From Costus lasius (lineage: Eukaryota > Streptophyta > Magnoliopsida > Zingiberales > Costaceae), in NCBI GenBank assembly GCA_027563935.2, contig JANVAS020000203.1, positions 9,238,001 to 9,302,000 of the forward strand: 64,000 nt of DNA, read 5' to 3'. The notes under the pieces are model-generated. The model made no database searches. It was not told the origin of the DNA and saw only the letters and a program-made list of their open reading frames with translations. The position numbers and the translations under genes are program-made. Below, piece after piece: positions 1 to 10,866 of the stretch (positions are counted from its first letter, which is position 1; the number at the start of each line of letters is the position of its first letter).

Positions 1-6
1 CCTTCA
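1..6 (+). repeat. Last 6 bp of the 5' LTR of copia element A1
   Basis: The window opens with CCTTCA. The 3' LTR of the same element ends with the same bases at 7483-7488, and both are followed by non-LTR sequence, so the 5' LTR ends at base 6. The rest of this LTR lies outside the window, so A1's LTR divergence and left target duplication cannot be read. Confidence 0.85.
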
Positions 7-8
7 AT

Positions 9-20
9 TGGTATCAGAGC
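9..20 (+). other. Primer binding site of A1 (tRNA-iMet type)
   Basis: TGGTATCAGAGC is the usual primer site of plant copia elements, complementary to the 3' end of initiator methionine tRNA. It sits 2 bases after the LTR end, as it does in A2 (17026) and, with a longer gap, in the CRM element (23384). Confidence 0.92.
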
Positions 21-70
21 TAGGCTCATGATATGATCGATATGATTGCTTTAAGTATTGGTGATCCATA

Positions 71-217
71 CATGATGTTGCGCTTATATGTTCATGATGT
101 TGCGCTTGTATCATATTTTCATGATGTTGCGCTTATATGTTCATGATGTTGCGCTTGTATCATATGTTCATGATGTTGCGCTTATATGTTCATGATGTTG
201 CGCTTGTATCATATGTT
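71..217 (+). repeat. 49-bp tandem array in the A1 leader
   Basis: The core CATGATGTTGCGCTT starts at 71, 93, 120, 142, 169 and 191, so spacings alternate 22, 27, 22, 27, 22. That is three copies of a 49-bp unit made of two sub-units. The copies are almost identical, so the expansion is recent. A2's leader lacks it. Confidence 0.93.
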
Positions 218-220
218 CCT

Positions 221-288
221 GAAGTATGCGCTCCCCCTTGAAGGGGACCTCCTAAAGTATGCGCTCCCCCTTGAAGGGGACCCCCTTA
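221..288 (+). repeat. 33-bp direct repeat (two copies) with hairpin
   Basis: AAGTATGCGCTCCCCCTTG recurs at 222 and 255. Each copy holds a small inverted repeat (CCCCCTT followed by GAAGGGG) that could fold in RNA. It directly follows the 49-bp array. Confidence 0.85.
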
Positions 289-1892
289 GATCTAAGGGTT
301 ATCAAGCATGTTGTTTGTTTGTAACATTGCGCATGTTATAAAAGTTTTCTAAAACTTACCTCTTGCGCGCTTCATTAGATCTAAGGTGCCACTACATTAA
401 ACCCTTAGATGGGTTGATGAGGTTGAAGTCACCACTAGGTTGGATCCAAGTCTGATCAGACCATCTGACAGCTCAGATGGGTTGACCCAATAGCACCTAT
501 GCGCAAGCACAAGGTGGCTATAGGTTGACTGCATCTAGGGCGTGTAGCGAGGTCTGGTTGAGACAACTACTGAACACACTTGAGTTAGGCCCGGGGTCAC
601 ACCCGCTTGCCAAAACTCATGGGGTGGTTCAGCCCTTGGGGCATGCATGGTTGACCATTAGGTCAACTCGGGTCAGTTAGGACTCGGTGCATGCAAGGGC
701 AAAGGATCTAGCTAGATGGATGAGTGGATCCCCATCAATGGACCATTGTAAGGTTGTAGGGCTCATAAGGAAATTAAATTGATGCCATGGTTTTTTCCAA
801 AATTTAATTTCTTGAATGGATCACATGTTGATTGAATCATATGCTTGTTTATTTAGTCTTATGTGGGTTGCCCTATTGTGTGCTGTGCTGGGGCCTGCGA
901 GCCTGGATAAGTTGTAAATTAATTTGTGATCTGCGAATCACATTGTACTTAATTTATAATATGTAGTTGACCTGCGAGTCAACCTTGTCTAGATAGATCA
1001 AATGTACTTTGATTAGACAAGTGCACACATCCAAGAGGGGCATTCATCTGGTGGTGCACCTGAGGTGCTCTTGGCGCTAGGGCACTGGGTTGGACCAGAT
1101 GAGATGCAAGGAGCTCAAGTGAAGACTTAAGTAAATTAAGGTCTTACTAGGGTTCATGGGCTTTTACCACATAAGATCATGCTTTCTTCTTATTGCTTAT
1201 AATTAGAATTGCATGTTTAAGTTTATCTTCTGCTATCACCATAGGACTTGTATGATAGTTAAGAAGATAAAAGACCGATAAAATCCAACGCTAACATATC
1301 AAGCTCGTAAGCCTTCTGACGCGAAACCTCACCTTTCTGATTATCGTTGGAGCCGTGTTGAACCCACTCAGTGGGCACGTCCACCTATCTTCAGACGGTG
1401 CTGGATTTCACCTGCGTGTTACAGAGTTGGGATTTATCCCCTCTCGTTGCTCAGCATAGCACGTGGTGGTCCAGGGAGTAGGTCAGGTCAGCTTGACCAT
1501 GTTGGCTACATATGTGGCGCATATGGTAGCACATGGAGGCAGCCATCTCTGGGATCAGAGACTGTGTTGTACCAACTCAGTTGGCACAGTCTGCTGGATT
1601 GCCAAGATGAAGGGGAATCGCACGGGTTGGCGATTGGCTGGCACAGCCTACCAGAAATTAGTACTTGTCATCTCTGTGCATCTTATCTCGCCTGAGCGGG
1701 ACGCGGAGACCAAGTATGAAATCTGGATCCCATCTCACTAAAAGAGTGTTACTCTTTCGGACTGTTTACTGGATTTTTCAGTCAGACAAAATAGTGAGAA
1801 AAGAATCTTTCTTAAGTCCTGGATTGATTCTGAAACATTGATACTAACCTTGCTGTTCTTGCTTGTTGTAGATTCCTGCAGCAACGAACACC

Positions 1893-4800
1893 ATGAGCTT
1901 CAATGTGCGATCCCTACTGGAAAGGGAGAAGTTTGCTGGGCCGAACTTCTCTGACTGGTTCGGACACCTTAAGATTGTTCTTAAGGCAGAGAGGAAACTG
2001 TATGTCCTCGAGACGGCGATACCGCCGCAGCCCGCTCCGAACGCCGCAAGGGCGGTTCGGGAAGCCTACGAAAAGCACGTCAATGATAGCATTGATGTCG
2101 CTTGCCTGATGCTAGCGTCTATGACGCCACCGCTGCAGCGTCAGCATGAGGATATGTCAGCTATAGAGATTATAGCAAACCTCAAAATGCTGTATGCTGC
2201 ACAGGCGAGGACTGAACGCTATAATCTGACGAAGCTCTTCTTTCAGAGCAAACTGGCTGAGGGGAGCCCAGTGGGAGCTCACGTGCTCAAGATGATTGGG
2301 CACAAGGAGGCTCTGGAGAAACTGGGGCATACCATCAACCAGGAGCTTGCTGTAGATATTATTCTGCAGTCTCTCCCGCCTTCTTTCGATGCGTTCATTA
2401 TTAACTTTAATATGAACAAGATCGATTGTACGCCGGCAGAGCTGCTGAATATGCTCTTGACAACTGAGGAAACTCTGAAGGGTAAGCCTTCAACCTCTGT
2501 CTTGATGGTTCCTTCTAGGAACAAGAAGAAGGGGAAGAAGGGCAAGGCCCCTGTCAAGAATTACAGTAAGGCCCTGAAACAGAAGGTGAAGCGGTCGAAG
2601 GACAACAGGTGTTTCCACTGTGGCCAGCTGGGTCACTGGAAAAAGGACTGTAAAGCGCTCCAAGGAGATAAGAGGGGAAGCATTGCTTCTGGCTCAGGTA
2701 TATACGTGACGGAAGTCATGGTTTCATCTTCTTCTATATCATGGGTGTTAGTCACTGCATGTGGAGTTCACATTTGTTCAAATGTGCAGGAACTCAAGAG
2801 AAGAAGGCAGGTGGGACAGCATGAGGTAGACCTACGAGTTGGAAACGGGGCACGGGTTGCTGCTGTTGCTGTAGGAGACTATTTCATTACTTTACCATCT
2901 GGCATTGTATTAGAATTAAACAATTGTTATTTTGTACCCAGTATTACCAAGAATATTATCTCTATTCCTGCTCTTGTCAGGAAAGGATTTGCCTTTGAAT
3001 GCAAGATTTCAAAGTGTGTTTTAACTTATGATAATATTGTGTATGCAACTGGTTCAATTAACAATGGGTTATACATGTTGGACATGGAAAATTCTATACA
3101 AAACATTGATAATAAGAAAGCCAAGTATGCTGATGACAGCACCTTGCTATGGCATAGTCGTTTAGGCCATATAAACGAGAAGCGCATTAAGCGGTTGCAT
3201 GAACATGGACTGCTGGGATCATTCTCCTATGAGGAGATTGAGACATGCAAAGCTTGTTTAATGGGTAAAATGACGAAGTCTCCTTTTCCTCACAAAGGTC
3301 AAAGGACTTCAGGTTTACTGGACCTTATACACAGTGATGTGTGTGGGCCTTTCAGTAAACATGCCAGAGGTGGCTATCAGTACTTCATTACCTTCACTGA
3401 TGATTTCAGTAGGTATGGGTATGTCTATTTAATGAGACATAAAAATGAATCTTTTGACAAGTTCAAAGAGTTCAAGAATGAAGTACAGAATCAGTTAGGC
3501 CGAAATATCAAGGCACTTCGTTCTGATCGAGGTGGTGAATACCTGAGTCATGCGTTTACTGACTATCTGAAAGAGTGTGGGATTATCTCACAGCTCACTC
3601 CGCCAGGAACACCGCAATGGAATGGTGTGTCCGAGAGGAGAAATAGAACGCTACTTGATATGGTTCGTTCTATGATGAGTCAGGCTACTCTTCCATATTC
3701 CTTTTGGGGTTTTGCACTGGAAACAGCTGCAAAGGTACTAAACCGAGTGCCATCCAAGGCAGTTTTAAAGACGCCATATGAGTTATGGTATGGGAAACAG
3801 CCTAGCTTGACATTTATCAGGATCTGGGGTTGCGAGGCTTATGTCAAAAAGCTCGCCTCTGGGAAACTAGAGAGCAGATCTGACAAATGCATCTTTGTCG
3901 GTTACCCTAAGGAAACTAAGGGTTATTATTTCTACGATCCCAAGGAGAACAAGGTATTTGTTGCTCGGACGGCCATATTTCTTGAGAAGGAGTTTCTTCT
4001 GCAAGAGGCCAGTGGGAGAGAAATAAAGCTGGATGAAAATCCAGAGGAAGGACAAAGTAGTCAAGCACAGTTGGATGTGCCTGAGCCAGTAGATCAGGTT
4101 ATTGAACAACCTGAGGCTCAGATATCACGGGAACCGCGAAGATCGGGTAGGATCCGTCGACAGCCTGAGCGCTATGACGGAGTCTACATCATTGATAATG
4201 ATGAACCCCTAACTTATGCGGATGCGGTCAGTGGACCGGAGTCAGCTAGATGGCATGAAGCTATGCGAGCCGAGATGGACTCCATGTCAGATAACCAAGT
4301 CTGGGATTTGGTTGATCCGCCTCCGGGAGTAATCCCTATAGGCTGTAAATGGATCTTCAAGAAGAAGATTGACATGGATGGTAACGTGGTTACCTATAAA
4401 GGCAGGCTAGTTGCGAAAGGTTTCAAACAAATCTACGGGATAGATTATGATGAAACTTTCTCTCCTGTAGCCATGTTTAAGTCTATTCGGATTCTTTTCG
4501 CGATAGCTGCATATTACGATTATGAGATCTGGCAGATGGATGTGAAGACAGCTTTCCTCAATGGAAATCTGGATGAGGATGTGTATATGACACAACCTGA
4601 GGGTTTCACTAATCCATCAGATCGTCATAAAATATGCAAGTTAAAGAAATCCATTTATGGATTGAAGCAAGCATCAAGAAGCTGGAATATTCGTTTTGAT
4701 GAATCAATCTCTGAGTTTGGTTTCATCAAGAACGAAGATGACCCGTGTGTATATAAGAGGTTTAGTGGGAGCGTGATTACATTCCTAATCCTCTACGTCG

Positions 4801-5777
4801 ATGATATCTTGATCATTGGAAACGATATTCCTGAACTGCATGCTGTTAAGGCATGGTTAGGAAAATGTTTTCAGATGAAAGATCTAGGAGAAGCAGCCTA
4901 TGTATTAGGTGTGAAGATCTACCGGGATAGATCTAAGAGGCTTCTCGGGTTGTGCCAGAGTACCTACATCGATAAGGTCCTGGAGAGATTCCATTTAGAG
5001 AATTCTAAACGTAGATATCTTCCAGTCAGACATGGTCTGAATCTTTCGAAGAGTCAGTGTCCACAAACACAGACTGAGAAAGATGAAATGGACAATACGC
5101 CTTATGCTTCGGCTATTGGGTCCATTATGTATGCGATGTTGTGTACTCGCCCAGACGTCGCTTACGGGTTAAGCGTGACCAGTCGATTCCAAAGTAATCC
5201 AGGTTTGGCGCACTGGATTGCGGTCAAGAACATCTTAAAATATCTGCGGAGGACCAAAGATATGTTCTTGATATATGGTGGTCAGGAAGAACTCAGTATA
5301 GAGGGATATACTGACGCTTCGTTCCAGTCGGACCAGGATGATTTCCGATCGCAATCAGGCTATGTTTTTAGCTTGAATGGAGGTGCTGTGGTGTGGAAAA
5401 GTTTCAAACAGTCAACTGTTGCTGATTCCACAACAGAAGCCGAGTATGTTGCAGCCTCGGAAGCATCCAAGGAGGCAGTGTGGATTCGTAAGTTCGTGAG
5501 AGAACTTGGTGTCGTTCCTTCGAGTGCAGATCCTTTGGTTATCTTCTGTGATAACACTGGAGCTATAGCACAAGCAAAGGAACCGCGGTCACACCAGAAG
5601 TCCAAGCACATACAAAGACGTTTTCACTTGATCCGGGAGATCATTGATCGTGGCGAGATCAAGATTTGCAAGGTTCATACAGATGACAATCTGGCAGACC
5701 CGCTTACCATGCCTCTGGCGCAGCAGAAGCATGAGAAGCACTGTAATAATATGGGTTTGAGATTTCTCAACCATTAG
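1893..5777 (+). CDS. gag-pol: Copia gag-pol polyprotein of A1, full length, protease aspartate lost
   Basis: One open frame of 1294 codons in Ty1/copia order: gag, protease, integrase, RT, RNase H. Gag (about residues 10-200) resembles BARE-1/Angela gag. A lysine-rich stretch precedes a CCHC knuckle, CFHCGQLGHWKKDC, at about 239-252. Protease should read WVLDTACG but reads WVLVTACG, so catalytic Asp is Val at residue 287. Integrase has its HHCC region at about 420-455 and a catalytic triad D482, D545, E581 with the expected 35-residue gap. RT carries YVDD at 968-971. RNase H has GYTDASF (D1141), then STTEAEY and FCDNTGA. The start is the first ATG after the leader, in context ACCATGA. With no other lesion seen, the copy looks young, but on family knowledge it could not mature its own Gag-Pol without a helper. 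Confidence 0.95.
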   Translation: MSFNVRSLLEREKFAGPNFSDWFGHLKIVLKAERKLYVLETAIPPQPAPNAARAVREAYEKHVNDSIDVACLMLASMTPPLQRQHEDMSAIEIIANLKMLYAAQARTERYNLTKLFFQSKLAEGSPVGAHVLKMIGHKEALEKLGHTINQELAVDIILQSLPPSFDAFIINFNMNKIDCTPAELLNMLLTTEETLKGKPSTSVLMVPSRNKKKGKKGKAPVKNYSKALKQKVKRSKDNRCFHCGQLGHWKKDCKALQGDKRGSIASGSGIYVTEVMVSSSSISWVLVTACGVHICSNVQELKRRRQVGQHEVDLRVGNGARVAAVAVGDYFITLPSGIVLELNNCYFVPSITKNIISIPALVRKGFAFECKISKCVLTYDNIVYATGSINNGLYMLDMENSIQNIDNKKAKYADDSTLLWHSRLGHINEKRIKRLHEHGLLGSFSYEEIETCKACLMGKMTKSPFPHKGQRTSGLLDLIHSDVCGPFSKHARGGYQYFITFTDDFSRYGYVYLMRHKNESFDKFKEFKNEVQNQLGRNIKALRSDRGGEYLSHAFTDYLKECGIISQLTPPGTPQWNGVSERRNRTLLDMVRSMMSQATLPYSFWGFALETAAKVLNRVPSKAVLKTPYELWYGKQPSLTFIRIWGCEAYVKKLASGKLESRSDKCIFVGYPKETKGYYFYDPKENKVFVARTAIFLEKEFLLQEASGREIKLDENPEEGQSSQAQLDVPEPVDQVIEQPEAQISREPRRSGRIRRQPERYDGVYIIDNDEPLTYADAVSGPESARWHEAMRAEMDSMSDNQVWDLVDPPPGVIPIGCKWIFKKKIDMDGNVVTYKGRLVAKGFKQIYGIDYDETFSPVAMFKSIRILFAIAAYYDYEIWQMDVKTAFLNGNLDEDVYMTQPEGFTNPSDRHKICKLKKSIYGLKQASRSWNIRFDESISEFGFIKNEDDPCVYKRFSGSVITFLILYVDDILIIGNDIPELHAVKAWLGKCFQMKDLGEAAYVLGVKIYRDRSKRLLGLCQSTYIDKVLERFHLENSKRRYLPVRHGLNLSKSQCPQTQTEKDEMDNTPYASAIGSIMYAMLCTRPDVAYGLSVTSRFQSNPGLAHWIAVKNILKYLRRTKDMFLIYGGQEELSIEGYTDASFQSDQDDFRSQSGYVFSLNGGAVVWKSFKQSTVADSTTEAEYVAASEASKEAVWIRKFVRELGVVPSSADPLVIFCDNTGAIAQAKEPRSHQKSKHIQRRFHLIREIIDRGEIKICKVHTDDNLADPLTMPLAQQKHEKHCNNMGLRFLNH

Positions 5778-5785
5778 ATTAAGTG

Positions 5786-5797
5786 CAAGTGGGAGAT
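5786..5797 (+). other. Polypurine tract of A1
   Basis: The purine-rich run AAGTGGGAGAT lies directly before the 3' LTR. The same tract precedes the 3' LTRs of A2 (about 30869-30879) and, reversed, B and A3. It primes plus-strand cDNA in this class of elements. Confidence 0.85.
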
Positions 5798-7488
5798 TGT
5801 TGGGGTATGCCCTTAAGGCTAATGTTTGAGGCCTTTGGGATTGTATAAGTATCATGTAATAAACTCTTGTGTTTATAAAAGGCATGGTTATTATTCAGGT
5901 TGTTACCTTGTCTGCTGTAATAAGTGTACTTCTGAATAATGTCTCAAAGCTGTTCAGCTAGGCTGACAGGCTATATGTCCTTAGTCGAGATATCTTGGTG
6001 AACATGAGACAGCCTTGATATGATTGAGACTAATATGAGTGCTAATCTTATAGGATGCTTCGAGCATGGAATAAGATGTAGACTCATGGGTACATTGGAT
6101 GTACTGGACAGACCCTACTCGGATATTCCATTGCTTGTCACAATGTGAATGATCCTTGTGAGCACTAAGTGGCACATGTCCTTTGACTTGAGATCACTTG
6201 TGTTTCTAAATGATGATTGTCATTGTTTTGAGGTAGTTCAATATCATTTGAAACATAATGATTATAGACTATCTTGGATGGTGAGCTTGAATCAGGTTAG
6301 AGCACTAGTGATAGACATAGGATTGCCGTCTCCTTGTTTAAGGAGTGTGATGTTCTAATGGGCCCCCTATATGAGATGATTGAGATAGTGTATGGCCATG
6401 CCCAGATGACAATGTGCATCTGATCTAATCATGCTCATCGTATTGGAGTTACAAGCTTGACCCGCTTGTCCAATAAGAACATCCAGTGGCAAAGGACACA
6501 TGTATGCCTTGTGAATGGAGTCACACTTGTGCAATGGTTTGGGAGTAGTCTTGGAAGACTCTTTCCTTTATATCGGGAGACAGTGATGTGTTGCTAGATA
6601 CCCCTCACTGATCGTGATAACGTAAGTTATCGTTACCGACATTTAGAGGAAACCCTCAGGGTCGCACAATTTGATGATATGGCTTACTTGAGTCAGATCG
6701 AATGGACTGGATTCTTTGAGTTCAGATTAAAGGGATTTTATCTCTGATTGTAAGTGAGATCTGGTCTGATCATGTTTGATTGATTAAGGCTTGAGATCGG
6801 TAAGCTTCGATCAAGAGAGATGATGCTAGATCGGAAAGATCAGGGGCATCAGGTGATGAATGGTTAGATCATGAGCCTTGGGGTTCAATATGGTCTAGAC
6901 CACATGGCTTGAGCCATTTCGGTTTGGTTCATGAACCAAAGTTGAATCGAACGGTTTAGCTTGAACCGGTTCACAATTGTGAACGCATGGTTCAATGCTC
7001 AAATGCGTTTGGGTTATGGCTTGAGCGCATGCTTTGATGAGCTTCCATTTATGGAAAGTCATCAAAGGGGGCCGGTTTCACTTAACGCCAAAAACGCTTA
7101 TGCGTTGGAACTCTTCTCATCAACGCCTTGGACATTGGTTGAGGTGTGGTTGACGACGAGAAGGAGAGCTTGGGCAAAGTGGAACTCTCGGCAACAAGGA
7201 AGTTCATCATCCCTTCCATTCGACAAGTGAAGATTCCTTGAGTGACTTGCTAGCACAAGCGACCCCAAGGAGTGAGCCAACTTCATCTTGTGTGTGGCAC
7301 ACTTTGGAGGAGACCTATCTTGATCTCTTCTTCCAAGCCGAGATCCAAGTCCATGGCATTGGTATGATTTCTAGTTTCAAGTTGATCATATTGTTTCATA
7401 TCCGATCTTGACTTGAAGCCCTCTTTCCGCTATGCATGATAGATGAGCATGCTTAGGGTTTCTTCCCCCTTAGTTAGGGGTTCCTTCA
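5798..7488 (+). repeat. 3' LTR of copia A1 (1691 bp)
   Basis: It begins TGTTGGGGTATGCCC straight after the polypurine tract and ends CCTTCA, so it has the TG...CA ends. It aligns end to end with the 1679-bp LTRs of A2 but is visibly more diverged from them than they are from each other, especially after about 6900. The base run after it, TAGGG (7489-7493), should be the target duplication; its partner lies left of the window. The short ORFs inside it (6149-6358, 6961-7230) have no family likeness. Confidence 0.92.
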
Positions 7489-8744
7489 TAGGGTTGCATT
7501 GGATTGGATACAATGGCTTAATCAACCCATGCCATGAAGTTTGGTTTATCTCATTATCCAATGAGGCCCAATAATAAGTTATCATGAAGAAGGAATTGGC
7601 TTAAAAGGGTATAATTGGGAGAAACCCAACCCCATTGGCGCCTAGGGGCATAATGGGGTGTGGGTGGCATAAATTGCTTCCTTTGGAAGGAAGTGGCGCC
7701 TCCCCCTTCATCCTTTGATGGTATCTTGCCTCTATGGTAAGTGTAGGGGCTGATATGGCTTGAGAACTTTTAGAAAAGTCCTTGGGCGCATATGGTTAGG
7801 TTGAATGAGGATTATGGCAAGGTCTTGGAGATTTTCCTTACCTCATGAACCCTATATGCACCCAAACCCTTACCCTAGCTGAATTCCTCTTGCATGTTGC
7901 GCCTAACCCTTTCTCCTTTAATGGTAAGAATGCTTTTGTGGCATATCTTGGGCTGATGTATTGCTTGGGGTGCAAGACAAGGTCTTGGCGCATAAGGAAG
8001 GGTTGAATGGGTTTAAGGAAATGTCTTGGAGACTTTCCTGGCCACAAACCCTTTCATCCTAGCCATACACTTATCCTAATCCTAGCCCTTGCCCAAACCG
8101 CCTCTTGTCCTATTTATAGGACCCCTTGCCTCCCTTCTTGTTGATGTTGTTCGAGTGGACAATCTCTTGGAGGCGTGACATATCTCTTGGAGAGAATTGG
8201 AGGGCAAGTGGTGAGAGCAATATAGGGTTGGCGCAAGCTTCTTCCAAGTGGTCGCAACTTCTTCTTCATCTCCCTCTCTTCTTGGCGCAAGGAGTCTTAG
8301 TGCTTGGTGGCATCTCCTTGCCACAAGCCTTATCCGTTCCTTCGCCATTGGCGCACCTTGCTTGAAGGTAGCGCAAGCAAAGAGGAAGAAGGAAGTACTT
8401 GGCACATCTTCTTCCTCCTCATCTCTTCTTGGCGCTTCTACCTTGGAGGTGGCGCAAGATCTGAAGAGAGTGACAAAGGCTTGATTCTCTTCCCGAGGCT
8501 AGCACCGAGCATGGAAGGGAGCAACGTTGAGACGATCGACGCGTGGATACTTGTAGAGGGCGAACACTTGGGCGCCTTCAACATGGCTTCGGCAACTAGA
8601 CAAGCAAAAGAGGTACATCTCTAACACATCCTTGTGTCTTCTCTCGCGCATGGATCCTTAGGACCGGAATATGTTTCGGGTGTAATGATTCTTCCGCTGC
8701 GTCCTGGGACTACAAAATTTTATATTACACCCGATATTCCCTAG
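7489..8744 (+). repeat. Diverged B-type copia LTR, 3' part, split by A1
   Basis: After A1 the sequence aligns by eye with the reverse complement of the LTR of element B. TAGGGTTGCATTGGATTGG at 7489 matches the B LTR segment near 11930, and the blocks at 8480-8500 (CTTCCCGAGGCTAGCA) and 8566-8580 (ACTTGGGCGCCT) match the B LTR near 11050-11130. It ends near CCCTAGCA at 8744. A TATA-like CCTATTTATAGG lies at 8108-8119. So A1 jumped into an older plus-strand B-type LTR. Whether that was a solo LTR cannot be told, since its left half is outside the window. Confidence 0.7.
7690..8085 (+). repeat. Diverged direct duplication of about 200 bp
   Basis: Two blocks, about 7690-7880 and 7895-8085, share an ordered series of motifs: CATCCTTTGATGGTA / CTCCTTTAATGGTA, GGGCTGATATGGCTTG / GGGCTGATGTATTGCTTG, GCAAGGTCTTGGAGATTTTCC / AAATGTCTTGGAGACTTTCC, and CCCTAGC / CCTAGCC. 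They are clearly diverged, so the duplication is old and belongs to this LTR subfamily. Confidence 0.6.
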
Positions 8745-10866
8745 CACTATGGACCTAAAATTAGCGCTTCTTGGGAGGCAACCCAAGCATTATCACTTAG
8801 CTTAGTTTCTTTTATTTTAGTTTATTTTTAGAATTAATTTTTCTGTTCATTTTTGGGTATTTCTGACCCGAGACTTTTGTAAAAATTACGGTACTACCAT
8901 AGAGCATTTCACGGTACCATATTTTAAAGCTGCTTTCTACTTATTGAGTAGGTGTTTTGTCGCTGTGATTTTAAGAAACTGGGTTGCAAAAATTTTTGAT
9001 CTTTGAAACAGCCTGGAAGTACTCATCTTTGTCTATCTTTTGGATATTTTTGCTGAATCTTAAAGTCCATAGATCATTTTAAAACACATAGCAACTTTTC
9101 TATTCTGATTAATTTTTGCAGCAGTTTTTTTTTACTGTTCTAACTAGCACTTTTGCTGCCACTTTTTAAGATGTTTCGGTGACTTGAAACCCAGATTTTT
9201 CACTTGGAATTGAAAGAGCATGTGTCATTCTATCTTGCGGAATAGTTATTTTCCTGAAAATATTTTCTGATCATTCTAGTACACATGGTAACTTTTCGAA
9301 TTTGATTAACTTTTGTGTAGTTTTTGCAGTTTTGTAATCTGAGTAGCCTTCTTTTTGTTGATACCCTAAATTTCTGACAGATTTTGATCCTTTATTTTTT
9401 ATACACCTGAAAAGAATGAGTTTTATTCTACCACATGGTTCTGTCCATTTTCTATTTGGATCATTAAATTTTATTCTAGGGTATGACTACTTTTCATAAA
9501 ATAATTCAGAAGCTACTTTGTTTGCTCTCTGCCTGTTATTGCTTCTTTGACTCCAAATTTAGAAATCTTCAATAGCAATTGTCTTCCACCTCTAGCCACC
9601 ACTGCATCTGCCTCTGACGACACTATTTACAGCCATCGACACTGGATTATACCATCTCCAGATTCTTACTTCTTCTACTGCCTCTTATACTATTTACAGC
9701 CGTCGTCACACCCCTATATGGTAATCAATTATTCAAAATTGATATCATATAAAAAAAAATTGGCATGATGTATCCAGGATCCATAAGTGATAACCTGTTC
9801 AACCATCATTTATATAGGAGGTAACAACAACTCATACAACTTAAATCACAATTCAAACTTCAAATTCCATCCTAGTAAGTACAATACTTAGAGATCAAGA
9901 AACCATACATCTTAGATCATAAAAGCCATGCATCATTTATCCAAAACCATAATTTCATTCCATACATGTCATTCCATTACAAGCACTAAACACAACATCA
10001 TATATGAGTCTGTAAAACACAAAGTATCTTTGTCATATACAAGTCATGAATCTTCTCATACTCAGCTTACAAACACTTCAACTACATGGATCACACAGGT
10101 GTACAAGTGCAAAACACAAAACGATAACTCATGTGTTTCAGTGAAACCTTGTAGATAGCTCATAGCCCAAGCTAACCTGTCAAGAGGTTAGAAATGCAAG
10201 AATTGAGATTGATATATTTTTGTTTATTTTGACATTTGCACTTGTGGAACGTGTATTCAAGTTATTTGGTGCCTTTGACTATGACAAAGTGGATTAAAAA
10301 AAATAATTATAATAAATGAATATGGAAAAAAGTAGAGTATAATACTATCATTAAAAATGTCTTATGTTAAGTTTGAAAACACATTATGGATGTGTAATTC
10401 AAGATTTTCAATGCCACCAACTCATAATAATTTCAAATAACTTTCAAATAAATTTACAAACTTATTTAAAGAAGAAATAATAGAAAATCATTTTTATATT
10501 CTCTTAGAAATATAAGTTCCTATTGTTCAAACCACCTTATATATGTTTGTTTAAAATTCAAACACAATGCATGCGCATATTCGAATAACTTTACAAAAAA
10601 ATATAGCCTTTTTAACTAAAACTCTTTTTTTACCGTTACTCATAATAATAATAATAATAATAAGATTTCAAATGCGACAAATTCATATAAAATTCACACA
10701 CATTTTTTAAGTAATTAAAGTAAATTCGTTCTTCAAAACCCTATAAAACTTTTCAGAACGAAAAATTTAGATGAAATTAGTCTTTATAATAAATTACATT
10801 ATAATTAGTGAAAACACTTTTATTAGGGATGAATGCATCTCATAAAGGCGTAACATAGGTTTTCTA
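8745..10866. other. AT-rich gypsy debris, no gene
   Basis: The string CTTGGGAGGCAACCCAAG at 8771-8788 is typical of the region after integrase in plant Athila/Tat gypsy elements. It is followed by AT-rich sequence with a TTACGGTACTACCAT motif (8886) like those in the Athila LTR at 59001. From about 9540 on I recognise nothing. A short AAT repeat lies near 10642-10662. The ORFs at 9547-9768 and 9928-10158 show no domain and I do not call them genes. Confidence 0.5.

Larger units (their letters stand above)
21..1892 (+). other. A1 untranslated leader
   Basis: This stretch of about 1.87 kb between primer site and gag start codes for nothing recognisable. From about 300 onward it aligns by eye with the A2 leader (17038-18703), for example the shared blocks at 570-620 and 17430-17470. 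Short ORFs at 1447-1741 are not conserved as proteins and I treat them as chance. The first 290 bp hold two tandem arrays that A2 does not have. Long leaders are normal in Angela-type copia elements. Confidence 0.8.

Noticed and set aside
71..217. CRISPR-like regular repeat array
   Set aside because: The spacing is regular, but the intervening bases are also repeated. It is a tandem array in a retroelement leader of a plant genome.
8082..8624. Overlapping ORFs on both strands, about 78-107 codons
   Set aside because: They fall in a B-type LTR with repetitive GGCGCAAG/CTTCTTC composition. No start context or family likeness.
9547..10158. Possible small genes in the AT-rich stretch
   Set aside because: No domains, no codon bias I can recognise, and gypsy debris on the left side.
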